A stretch of 64,000 bases of DNA from Xenorhabdus griffiniae (GTDB lineage Bacteria; Pseudomonadota; Gammaproteobacteria; Enterobacterales; Enterobacteriaceae). The stretch spans positions 1 to 64,000 of the forward strand of contig NZ_JADEUF010000005.1 of NCBI RefSeq assembly GCF_015163655.1, in the 5' to 3' direction. Below the pieces are notes generated by a model. That model searched no databases. It worked only from the letters and a program-made list of their open reading frames with translations, and had not been told where the DNA came from. The position numbers and the translations under genes were made by a program. Every line of letters starts with the position of its first letter. The stretch's first letter is position 1. Of this stretch, positions 16,786 through 24,914 are shown piece after piece.

Positions 16786-18192
16786 CTAATTACAATTGTC
16801 AGGGATATATTCTTGTATCGCTTGGTTTATTACTTGGGTAAACTGGCTGGCATTATTAGCGGCAAATACCTTTCCACCTGTTTGTTTAGCAATGCAATTT
16901 CCTGCTCCAGTATGCATGATATCCACGACATTGACTTGTAAACGGGGTTTCTGTTTTTTAAGCGCATTAGCCACAGCGCAAGGATCGCCACCGCACGTTT
17001 CATCCCCATCGGAAATTAACAAAATGATCGCGTCACGATCCACACCATCTACCAAAGAACCCGCTGTTTCTAATGCCAATGCCAGCGGCGTTTTTCCATA
17101 CGGTTCAATACGGTCAATCGTTCGTTTTAACGCCAGCCGCTGCCCAGATGTCAATGACGATGAAGTCGAAATACGCTGGCAATCAGAAGCTGCCACAAGG
17201 CTAATTGCCATATCGGAAGGCAGTTTATCGATAATTTTCTTGGCAGACTGTTTTGCTACCGTGATACGCCTTGGCTCCCTCTGGACGTTTTCGAACGATA
17301 GACCTTGTAGCCAAAGTTGTACTTCACGTGGTGTAACATCTATGCCAAGAAACATGGATTCTGAGGCATCAAAAATCAGCACAACTTCAGGGGCCTGATT
17401 TTTACTGCGTTGAGCAGGGCAAAGCTTTTTCACATCCATTGAGGGTAATTTTGCTGTGACGCTCGATTTTACTTTTGACTCCACCTGCTCTGGTTCTACA
17501 ACAGCAAATGCTTCCAATGGTTCTGGTATTGCCTCCCCTATAGATTCACCAGCGATCGTTTCAACAACAGGTTGCTGTATCGGCAATGTTTCCACAGGAA
17601 AATTGGCTGATTTCACTGGAGAAAGCTTCGGCGATATACAACCTCTCAATAACCATAGTAATAATAATGCGAACAGTAATAATAGTAGCCACCACATCCA
17701 GCGAAATTTTCGTTTCTGCTCTGGTAAAGGCGCATCAGGAGACATCGTGTTACCCGTTACAATATCTTGATATTGCGAGGCAGGTGAAATAGTTTGCCCC
17801 CAGAGGATAACCGGTTGATTATCTATGCTCCAGATATTTTCTTCCGCAGGAAAATGGCTAATTTTCTCCAATAGCGTAAAGATTTCTGTATTTACTTCCC
17901 CTTTTTCACTCAATCGTTCACGTAATCGGGCAATAACGGCGAGTTGGCGGGTAATTTGTGCATGAATTTTTTCGCGCCCAATATCTGATAACTGGGAAAA
18001 AGGTTGAGGCTGGCCTTGCAAATCACTATACCATTCAATGGCATCATCACTGCTTTTGATCGGCCTGGCAAACAATAAAGAAAAATTTATAGGTAGATGT
18101 TGAACCAATACTGACTGCAGCAAATCATAGTGGCGCAATGCATATTCGTACTGCTCATATTTATTGGCTAAACTACGCGTTATTCTTATCAT
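16786..18192 (-). CDS. SrfA-type N-domain, transmembrane helix and vWA domain protein
   Basis: A 468-residue protein. Residues about 1-140 match the SrfA N-domain of the next gene in layout: IEWYSDLQGQPQPFSQLS corresponds to IDWYAGFAGHVVPWAAAT, and ENIWSIDNQPVILWG to DHIYLVDGKPVITFWG. One transmembrane helix near 162-183 ends in LLRGC exactly as in the SrfA-like protein. The periplasmic part is a vWA domain with a complete MIDAS: DASES near 271, a Thr in KTPLAL near 367, and SDGDE near 394, with Cys pairs (DETCGGDPC). It is probably the first gene of the locus, 269 bp before srfA. A metal-dependent ligand-binding role in the periplasm is likely; the partner is unknown. Confidence 0.8.
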   Translation of the reverse strand: MIRITRSLANKYEQYEYALRHYDLLQSVLVQHLPINFSLLFARPIKSSDDAIEWYSDLQGQPQPFSQLSDIGREKIHAQITRQLAVIARLRERLSEKGEVNTEIFTLLEKISHFPAEENIWSIDNQPVILWGQTISPASQYQDIVTGNTMSPDAPLPEQKRKFRWMWWLLLLLFALLLLWLLRGCISPKLSPVKSANFPVETLPIQQPVVETIAGESIGEAIPEPLEAFAVVEPEQVESKVKSSVTAKLPSMDVKKLCPAQRSKNQAPEVVLIFDASESMFLGIDVTPREVQLWLQGLSFENVQREPRRITVAKQSAKKIIDKLPSDMAISLVAASDCQRISTSSSLTSGQRLALKRTIDRIEPYGKTPLALALETAGSLVDGVDRDAIILLISDGDETCGGDPCAVANALKKQKPRLQVNVVDIMHTGAGNCIAKQTGGKVFAANNASQFTQVINQAIQEYIPDNCN

Positions 18193-18284
18193 GCATGATA
18201 CCCATTTGCAGGACTGTATTCCTTTTTATTCCCATAAAAACACTTATTTTCTTAAAAGCACAAAATATTTTTTAATCCTGAACA

Positions 18285-18527
18285 TTACTTTTGCAACAAT
18301 AGGTTAAGATCATACATAACAATTTCATGTGTTGGTTTGACCTGTCTGATATTAATCAAGTACAAAATAAATAATGTCATTAAGAATGATCCTACAATAA
18401 TGGCGGCAAGGTTCAATAGCTTCCTGTCAGGGTTTTCAACTCTGGCTAAAGATGGAATTCCTCTGGTGGTTCTCGCGTCATCCATTACGCAAATAATGAA
18501 AGTTTGGGTATTAGAACTGAACATCAT
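18285..18527 (-). CDS. Possible small single-pass membrane protein
   Basis: An 80-residue frame (66 if the ATG at 18485 is used) with one strong transmembrane helix, LLNLAAIIVGSFLMTLFILY, a positively charged N-terminal side and a short C-terminal tail. It lies on the same strand between the toxin gene and the vWA gene. Neither start has a recognisable ribosome binding site. It could be a small component of the srf locus, an immunity-like partner of the toxin, or a chance frame in an AT-rich gap. Confidence 0.35.
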   Translation of the reverse strand: MMFSSNTQTFIICVMDDARTTRGIPSLARVENPDRKLLNLAAIIVGSFLMTLFILYLINIRQVKPTHEIVMYDLNLLLQK

Positions 18528-18550
18528 GAGCAGTTTTGTTGAGTAAGCAC

Positions 18551-18582
18551 AGAAACAGGAGAGGCATTTAACCCCTCCTGTT
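18551..18582 (-). terminator. Probable terminator downstream of the toxin gene
   Basis: On the minus strand, 12 bp after the toxin stop, AACAGGAG (18582-18575) pairs with CTCCTGTT (18561-18554), followed by TTTCT. The stem is 8 bp with a 13-base loop and a short T-run, so termination may be modest. Confidence 0.55.
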
Positions 18583-18593
18583 ATTTCTCGTTC

Positions 18594-21500
18594 TTACCCT
18601 ATGACAGAGTTGGAGTTAGGTAACAAAAGCGGTTGTTCGGTCTTAGCCGGTTGTGTATTTTGCCGTAAGTGCTCGTAAGCCCCTCCCATATCAGGGAATG
18701 AAGCCATAGCTTCGCTCAACTTCACCAGACTTGGGCTTTCTATCGCTGAAACAGTAGTGACGGCATGAGCGGCAATATTGGGTTGCCTGCTGGCCCAGGA
18801 TAAATCCATCAACATATCTCCTTGCTTACTCATGTTCTCGACTAGATAAGCCACATTAATCGCCGACGAAGTTCCCTCCAAATTAATATGCAAATGTTGA
18901 TGAGATTTGGCCTGATTACCAAATACCTGACGCACCACCAATGCTGTTCCTGTGCCAGAGTCGGTCAACATCAAGTCATCATCATGTCGGTTCACAAGAA
19001 CACTTTTCAGATTGGCTATCGGTAAGATCAGACGATCTAAAGACTGCCTCGGATCGTTATTGTCGATGATCACTGTACGGTAGTGAGCCCACATCTCCTT
19101 ACTGAAACGATAGGTATCGTGATTGGCTCCACCATACAGCACCAGACTATCGACACCATCGATGATCGGCAGCATTAGATTATCACTGGCTTCGCCTCCT
19201 TGAAGTAATAAGGATGACTGGATTCGCTCCATTCCAATGGATTTATTGAGTATTTTTACCCCACTGCTATCGCTCTGGTATAACTCCTGCGTCACCTGGT
19301 TATACACATATGCCGCCTTATTTTTGGCATTGATTCCCAGAAAACGCAGATTGCCTGAGACGGGAATGCCATTACCTGAAAAAACCTGACCGCTGCCAAT
19401 ATCAAACCAGTCTTGAGTATTGTTATTTTGCAAGGTCAGTACCCCTTTGGCGTGCCATTGGGCAGCAAGTTCAGTGAGTGCCTGTGATAAATTAGCCGCA
19501 TTGTTCTGGTGCCAATCTTTATCAACGCCAACTAACCGCAATTCTCCCGTATTGGTTCGTATCAGGATCTCACCCTTGGCTGTGATCAGACGTATTCCCG
19601 TGTCAACCTGTTGTGCTGCCTTAAGAGACAAATCAGGTGTCAATTCACTGGCAACGGGAAGTTGTGCCGAAGCATTAAGTACAAGGTCAGAACCAAAGGC
19701 AGTAGCCAATGCATTCGTGGTCATAGCAGGTTGGCGATATAATTTACCACTTTCAGGTGCAAAGAGCCGCGCAGAGGTGCCATCAGCTTCGAATCCCAAG
19801 AATTGCAGCGGCTTATCCTGTAGTGTTGCTGAAGCCACGACCACTTGTCCATTGTGGTACCACACGGGCAACACGCTTTTGCCATCGGTGCCCTTGACGC
19901 CAAATACCGCCAGAGTGGTTCCCCCATTTGTGACACTCGCCAGATCCTGCCACCAGTGGGTACGCCCCTTGAGCCAATGCTCGTTAACTGCTTCGTAGTT
20001 AAGCTGCCCCAATGCATCAAGTTGCGCTACGCGCCCATCCTCAGTGATGGCAAGCAGGCTACCATTCAGGTTGACTACATTGGCTAACGGTGGTGTGTTG
20101 ATACGCAAGGCAGTGGGTTGATTAGCGTCAAGAACAGCCTGGCCAGGACCTTCCTGACGGAACAAAGCATTCTGCTCTTTACTGTAGAAGAAGAACACTT
20201 CCGTACCAACGGGGCGGGAAATGCTTCCCGCCAGTACAAGATCAGCTGGGATCTGCCAGGCACTGCGGATCTGTTCGTCCTCGTTAAAGTGTAAGGTCTG
20301 TTCCTTCGGGGGTGCCAGATTCGGTTTAATCAGTGTTCCATCGCTACGTATCCAGTAGCGATGTGCCACACCTGCCGCATCCGTCCCGAATAGAGTGACC
20401 AGCTCGGCACTGGTCGGTTGGATAAGCCGCGCACCCAGTGTATACACCGAAGTCTCACGTTGCGTGCTATTGCTCTCGTAACCTCGCAGTACAGTCTTAA
20501 GTGCATCACCGTGCCGATCTCTGTTTGCCGAAAGCTGGAGTAACTCATCATCACCCACCGCACTAACTAACTCCATGCGGTCACCGGTGATCCGGTAGCT
20601 CAATTCAGCTTCTCTCTCCTTCAACTGATAACGGCGCGCCAGATAGACCGCATCACCTTCTTGCCATAACCGACTAATCTTGCCTGCATTCTGGTTGAAC
20701 CATGGCTCAAACTGTGCGTTAACTTGTCCAGTGGCAATGTCCACCCGCCACGCTACGGCGTTATCGGCATCGTAGAAATAAGCATGGTCACCCACCACCG
20801 CTCCCAGTTGAGCATGTTTCGCTTGGTCGTGGGGAGTATCGGTGAATAACATCCGCTTCCTGGAGACATCATAGAAAGCCCGGCCAACATCATGCCCGTT
20901 GTGATTGTAGTTCTCCACTACCACATACTGCCCGTGTAACTGATGCGCCTCGGCCAGAGCATTGAGGTGTTGCTCAATTTGCTGGCCGGGCACTTGCCAT
21001 TTGCTCGCATCTTCGCTTATCACCTGCGTTGTCAGATTGGAAAAATCGACTTCTCTCACTTCATTTTTGCCGTTGACTACCAATATCTGACCGTTCTGAG
21101 CGGGATCGAGTTCGACCACAACACCACCAATTACCAATCGGTTCTTCGAGATGCTGATAGTATTACTGGCGAGTTGGCTTCTATCGATGATCCAGCGCGA
21201 CGGAACAGGGTTACTGCCAGCCACGACGTCACTTATAAGCTTCACGCTGGTGCCTTCATTCAACCCTATCAGGTACTCGCCCCCTGCCCCTTTGATTTCG
21301 TAATGCAGATAGCCGTGCAGTTCTTTGGGAAGCTCAGGCACTATCAGTTTCCTGTCGTGTTGATCGAGTACCACTTCGATCGGGGTTGCTACATATTCCT
21401 GATGGATCCTGCGGATCGTCGCTTCACCTGGGAAAATGTAGAAATCGTAATCGAAACGTTTATCCTCTTCGAGTCTGCGGATAACATCAAATCCCGTATC

Positions 21501-24500
21501 GTGGCGTGTAGTTGCTCCAGGAAGTTGCATATATTCGTACCTGATGAATGACTTAGGTGTCCCCGGCAGGATTAATACGCTACTGTCACTGTGCTCGAGT
21601 TTATGAGAGACATCCTTGTAGCCGATGCCGCTACGTACCTCTATCGCCTGGCTGCGATCATGAACCATTTTTGGAAAATCGCCGATCCAGAAGAAATAAT
21701 TGATTTTCCCTGAACCAGTAGGACCTGAATGGGTGCGATAAATGTACTGGCTGTCAAAATCAATCTGATTATTGCGCAGATCCAGAGTCTTAATCACAGC
21801 GCCGGCTAATGGTATCAGTACCTTCTTCTCGCTGTCATACCGATAGCCATTATCCTTGTAAGCCTTGTCGAGCATATCGAAGTAACGACCCACTGCTTTC
21901 GCATCCTCCGCAACGGCACCAAACGCTTGCGCCAGCGCGGTAAAGCCCACGGCAAGCCCGCCAAGGAGCACTCCTGCGCCACCCAATACAGCTGAGGCCG
22001 TTGAAGCACCAAGCAGCCCCGCCCCCACCCCGGCAGTACCCGTAACAAAGCTGGCCGAATCGAATGCGAGCTGAGTTCCGAACACCGCCTTTTGTGTATC
22101 CGTTTCGGCATGGGCGAGTTCATAGGCATCCAACCCAACCAAAGCTCCACCAAGAAGCACACCTATGCCTTCATTAGCGGTATGAGCCAGAGTTGAAGAA
22201 AACTGATTGAGCGAGGTTTCAGCGACCACCACTTCACCACGTAATGCCGTGCGCACCAACTCGATAACGTTGGTGGCATCGTTCACACCAGCGTGAATCA
22301 TCTGGGCGTAGTTAAGGTAACTGTGGATTTTGAGTGCGGTGGCCAGATCAGGAGAAACATTCTCATGGGCCGCATCATTGCGATTTTTGTCGGCAAACCA
22401 TTGGATTAGCGTCTGTACTGCAAATCCAGCATTCAGCCCATCAACCGGAGCTACCTCACCTCCAACGCCATTAAACTGTAACTGGCCGTGTTCAAGGTCA
22501 AAATGTTTGCTCAAAGTGAGTATATGTTCATCAACAAAGCGGCGAAATTCGAAAACAGTGGCATCGTTACTGCTCACCAAAAGCGTCTCCTCAAGCTGAT
22601 CCCGATTGATGAATTGGACACTATAACGGCCTTCCTCCTGTTCCTTAATGCTGCCAATTACTGGCATCCAACGATGATCAAGCTTATGTTCCTGAGCCAG
22701 CGCTGTAATGGCCTTATCAAATTTTGCTCCCCACTGTTCGGTATCAAGAGTAACCAATGAGGTGCGTAACTGAGCATCCTCGGCAATTTTCACTTGAGCA
22801 TTGACGGCTTGCTTGACCCACTGTCGTTGTTCTATCACAGTGGCAAGTTCGTCTGGACGGGTTAAATCGGCAACATCTAAGCCATTTCCTACGGGGACAC
22901 TTGCCATTTTGACGGGATCAATCTCCACCAGATTGAAGGTAGGTGCAGACTGGCTACCAAACGCACTATAGTGAACAGCCAGGCCACGCTTCACTAAATG
23001 TTTTTCCATCGCACGTAAAAAATTAGCTGAATTATCGAATGCAAATATCCCGAAATTTGGATCATAGAAATAGTAACGACGCCCTTTAGCGCCGACAGTG
23101 CTCCCCACCATCATGGCATGGTTTTGGGTATTGAGAGCGAACGTCGAAGTTCCAGTCGCTTCCTGCAACAAAGAAACCACCTTAGACAAGGTAACCTTCT
23201 CTTCCAGCACTTTTGACGCCTGACTAGCCTCAACATTAGAATGCAGTCTTGCCAGACTATTTTTTAGCAGTGTGGAACTGCCCGCCTGGGGGGAAGCGGC
23301 GGCAAAGAAGAGTTTTTCCACCAGACTATTGATACTTGTTTCACCACCATTGGCGAGTGCTACCGCCATAGCTCTGACCAGGGGATAACAGCGGCCACCA
23401 GATGCGTCCCCAACCAACGACAGATAGAAATCTTGTGGTATCAGACGACTGAAGCTGCTACCGGCCCGCTGAAAGTCTTCACTGAACACCGCGGTCTGTT
23501 TCAATACCTTGTCGATATATTCAGCCCGACTAACTTCGGTAATACGACCGCTCAAAGCTCCTCGTTGTTTAGGGGTAAGCGGGCTGTCAAGAAACAGTTT
23601 TTTCATCTCCAGGATTGACATTCCATCATTAAAACCTGGAATAGTGATATCCTGAAAGTTCTGTAATCCATCAGAAAATTCAGTGCTTTTCGGTCCACTT
23701 CGCTGGTAAGCTTCGACAATAGCATAACGCTCACCCACGTTATAATCGTGTTCCTGTCCACCTTGAATAGCGGTATCATCAATCCGCACTACTGCATCTG
23801 TACCGTTTTTGGACTTGATCTGCTGCCACAACCAGCTTTGTTCTACAGAAAACACTTCGCGCAAAACTGAATCGTATTCCTCCTTATAGTGATCCAGCGT
23901 GATATTGATATATCTTATCTTTTCATCAATCAGAGAAATCTCAGAACTGTCTCTGGTTTTTCTTCGCTTTTCATAGAGTGTATTGCGGGTATCCACCAAC
24001 GGCTGGGTTTCTGCTCCGATCGCAGCCTGAACCTGGTCACGCAACTTAATCCACCCAGCAATTGCCGGATGATGAGGAGAAAACTCTCCTTGTTCATATA
24101 CACCCTCCGAGATCCCTTCAACTGACACACCAAACTGCTCAGCAGCCTTTTTCAGTTTTTGATGGATCTTCTCACGATAAGTGGCGAATTGGGCCTTGCT
24201 ACGCTCAGTTGCTTGTCTGTCAGCTTCCTGAATTAATATGGGTTCCTCACCACGACGCAATGTCGGCCAAATATTCTGACCTTCTCGCTGGTATTCCTGA
24301 CGTTGGAACACCAATTGCCATTTACCCTCAACGTATTGCATGTAGGCCGCGGCGAGACCTTCAGCCGTGTTTGCTACCTGATAATCCTTAAAATCCACTG
24401 CCATGACCACGTTATCATATAGCAGCGAACTGTTGACCCGTCCATCGTGATAGACTCGGTAAGTATCAGCATCAAGGCCGGTCACCACCAGTGAACATCC

Positions 24501-24875
24501 CGACAACGATCCCGTGAACAGAAAACTTCCTGGCATGGGATGCTTAGGAATATCTACATAGGCCGGCAACGTATTAGCCTGATTTGCACCGTTATAGCCA
24601 AGGAAATAGGCTGGCACGCTGTTAGCATCACTACCGGCTATCTCATTCGGGCTTCGAGCAGCGTATTCAATCTCGTATAAGCCTGACTTAACTTTCACCA
24701 ATTTGGCGTTTCCTTCTGTCGGAAGTCGCCCTGCTCTAACCAGAGTCTCGGCACTGATAGTGTTGGATTTTGCAAATAATTCAGGATTGATAGCAAACTG
24801 CTGGATATCAGCACTGCCCTGACGGGATACCGCCTGAGCGGGCGCAAGCAGTGATGGGTAGCTGTTATTGGGCAT
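18594..24875 (-). CDS. Large type I-secreted toxin with YopT-like protease triad and TcdA/TcdB-type translocation region
   Basis: The ATG at 24875 is preferred over a GTG two codons upstream because AAGGAGA lies seven bases before it; this gives 2093 residues with no N-terminal signal peptide. A Cys near residue 495 (GGRCYPLVRA), a His near 585 (NHAMMVG) and an Asp near 603 (YYFYDPNFG) have the order and spacing of clan CA C58/YopT-like cysteine proteases. About residues 930-1000 are Gly/Ala-rich and hydrophobic, and INYFFWIGDFPKMVHDRS near 1060 resembles the TcdA/TcdB pore-forming region. The next ~650 residues are beta-rich with repeating character. One RTX-like element, YGGANHDTYRF, lies near 1915, and the C-terminus is uncharged, as for type I signals. 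It lies just downstream of the secretion genes. No glucosyltransferase domain or acyltransferase gene is seen. An insecticidal or cytotoxic role is inferred. Confidence 0.85.
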   Translation of the reverse strand: MPNNSYPSLLAPAQAVSRQGSADIQQFAINPELFAKSNTISAETLVRAGRLPTEGNAKLVKVKSGLYEIEYAARSPNEIAGSDANSVPAYFLGYNGANQANTLPAYVDIPKHPMPGSFLFTGSLSGCSLVVTGLDADTYRVYHDGRVNSSLLYDNVVMAVDFKDYQVANTAEGLAAAYMQYVEGKWQLVFQRQEYQREGQNIWPTLRRGEEPILIQEADRQATERSKAQFATYREKIHQKLKKAAEQFGVSVEGISEGVYEQGEFSPHHPAIAGWIKLRDQVQAAIGAETQPLVDTRNTLYEKRRKTRDSSEISLIDEKIRYINITLDHYKEEYDSVLREVFSVEQSWLWQQIKSKNGTDAVVRIDDTAIQGGQEHDYNVGERYAIVEAYQRSGPKSTEFSDGLQNFQDITIPGFNDGMSILEMKKLFLDSPLTPKQRGALSGRITEVSRAEYIDKVLKQTAVFSEDFQRAGSSFSRLIPQDFYLSLVGDASGGRCYPLVRAMAVALANGGETSINSLVEKLFFAAASPQAGSSTLLKNSLARLHSNVEASQASKVLEEKVTLSKVVSLLQEATGTSTFALNTQNHAMMVGSTVGAKGRRYYFYDPNFGIFAFDNSANFLRAMEKHLVKRGLAVHYSAFGSQSAPTFNLVEIDPVKMASVPVGNGLDVADLTRPDELATVIEQRQWVKQAVNAQVKIAEDAQLRTSLVTLDTEQWGAKFDKAITALAQEHKLDHRWMPVIGSIKEQEEGRYSVQFINRDQLEETLLVSSNDATVFEFRRFVDEHILTLSKHFDLEHGQLQFNGVGGEVAPVDGLNAGFAVQTLIQWFADKNRNDAAHENVSPDLATALKIHSYLNYAQMIHAGVNDATNVIELVRTALRGEVVVAETSLNQFSSTLAHTANEGIGVLLGGALVGLDAYELAHAETDTQKAVFGTQLAFDSASFVTGTAGVGAGLLGASTASAVLGGAGVLLGGLAVGFTALAQAFGAVAEDAKAVGRYFDMLDKAYKDNGYRYDSEKKVLIPLAGAVIKTLDLRNNQIDFDSQYIYRTHSGPTGSGKINYFFWIGDFPKMVHDRSQAIEVRSGIGYKDVSHKLEHSDSSVLILPGTPKSFIRYEYMQLPGATTRHDTGFDVIRRLEEDKRFDYDFYIFPGEATIRRIHQEYVATPIEVVLDQHDRKLIVPELPKELHGYLHYEIKGAGGEYLIGLNEGTSVKLISDVVAGSNPVPSRWIIDRSQLASNTISISKNRLVIGGVVVELDPAQNGQILVVNGKNEVREVDFSNLTTQVISEDASKWQVPGQQIEQHLNALAEAHQLHGQYVVVENYNHNGHDVGRAFYDVSRKRMLFTDTPHDQAKHAQLGAVVGDHAYFYDADNAVAWRVDIATGQVNAQFEPWFNQNAGKISRLWQEGDAVYLARRYQLKEREAELSYRITGDRMELVSAVGDDELLQLSANRDRHGDALKTVLRGYESNSTQRETSVYTLGARLIQPTSAELVTLFGTDAAGVAHRYWIRSDGTLIKPNLAPPKEQTLHFNEDEQIRSAWQIPADLVLAGSISRPVGTEVFFFYSKEQNALFRQEGPGQAVLDANQPTALRINTPPLANVVNLNGSLLAITEDGRVAQLDALGQLNYEAVNEHWLKGRTHWWQDLASVTNGGTTLAVFGVKGTDGKSVLPVWYHNGQVVVASATLQDKPLQFLGFEADGTSARLFAPESGKLYRQPAMTTNALATAFGSDLVLNASAQLPVASELTPDLSLKAAQQVDTGIRLITAKGEILIRTNTGELRLVGVDKDWHQNNAANLSQALTELAAQWHAKGVLTLQNNNTQDWFDIGSGQVFSGNGIPVSGNLRFLGINAKNKAAYVYNQVTQELYQSDSSGVKILNKSIGMERIQSSLLLQGGEASDNLMLPIIDGVDSLVLYGGANHDTYRFSKEMWAHYRTVIIDNNDPRQSLDRLILPIANLKSVLVNRHDDDLMLTDSGTGTALVVRQVFGNQAKSHQHLHINLEGTSSAINVAYLVENMSKQGDMLMDLSWASRQPNIAAHAVTTVSAIESPSLVKLSEAMASFPDMGGAYEHLRQNTQPAKTEQPLLLPNSNSVIG

Positions 24876-24914
24876 GAACACTTCTCCTTATAAAAAAAAT
24901 CCTACTGATGCTCT

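Noticed and set aside
1123..18192. Type VI secretion cluster
   Set aside because: None of the core genes (TssB/C, Hcp, VgrG, ClpV, TssJKLM) is present; only TagQRST-like accessory parts are.
18594..24875. Toxin as a large clostridial-type glucosyltransferase or a MARTX toxin
   Set aside because: The N-terminus shows no glycosyltransferase DxD context, the triad order is C-H-D and not the D-H-C of the autoprocessing domain, and there are no long MARTX glycine repeats.
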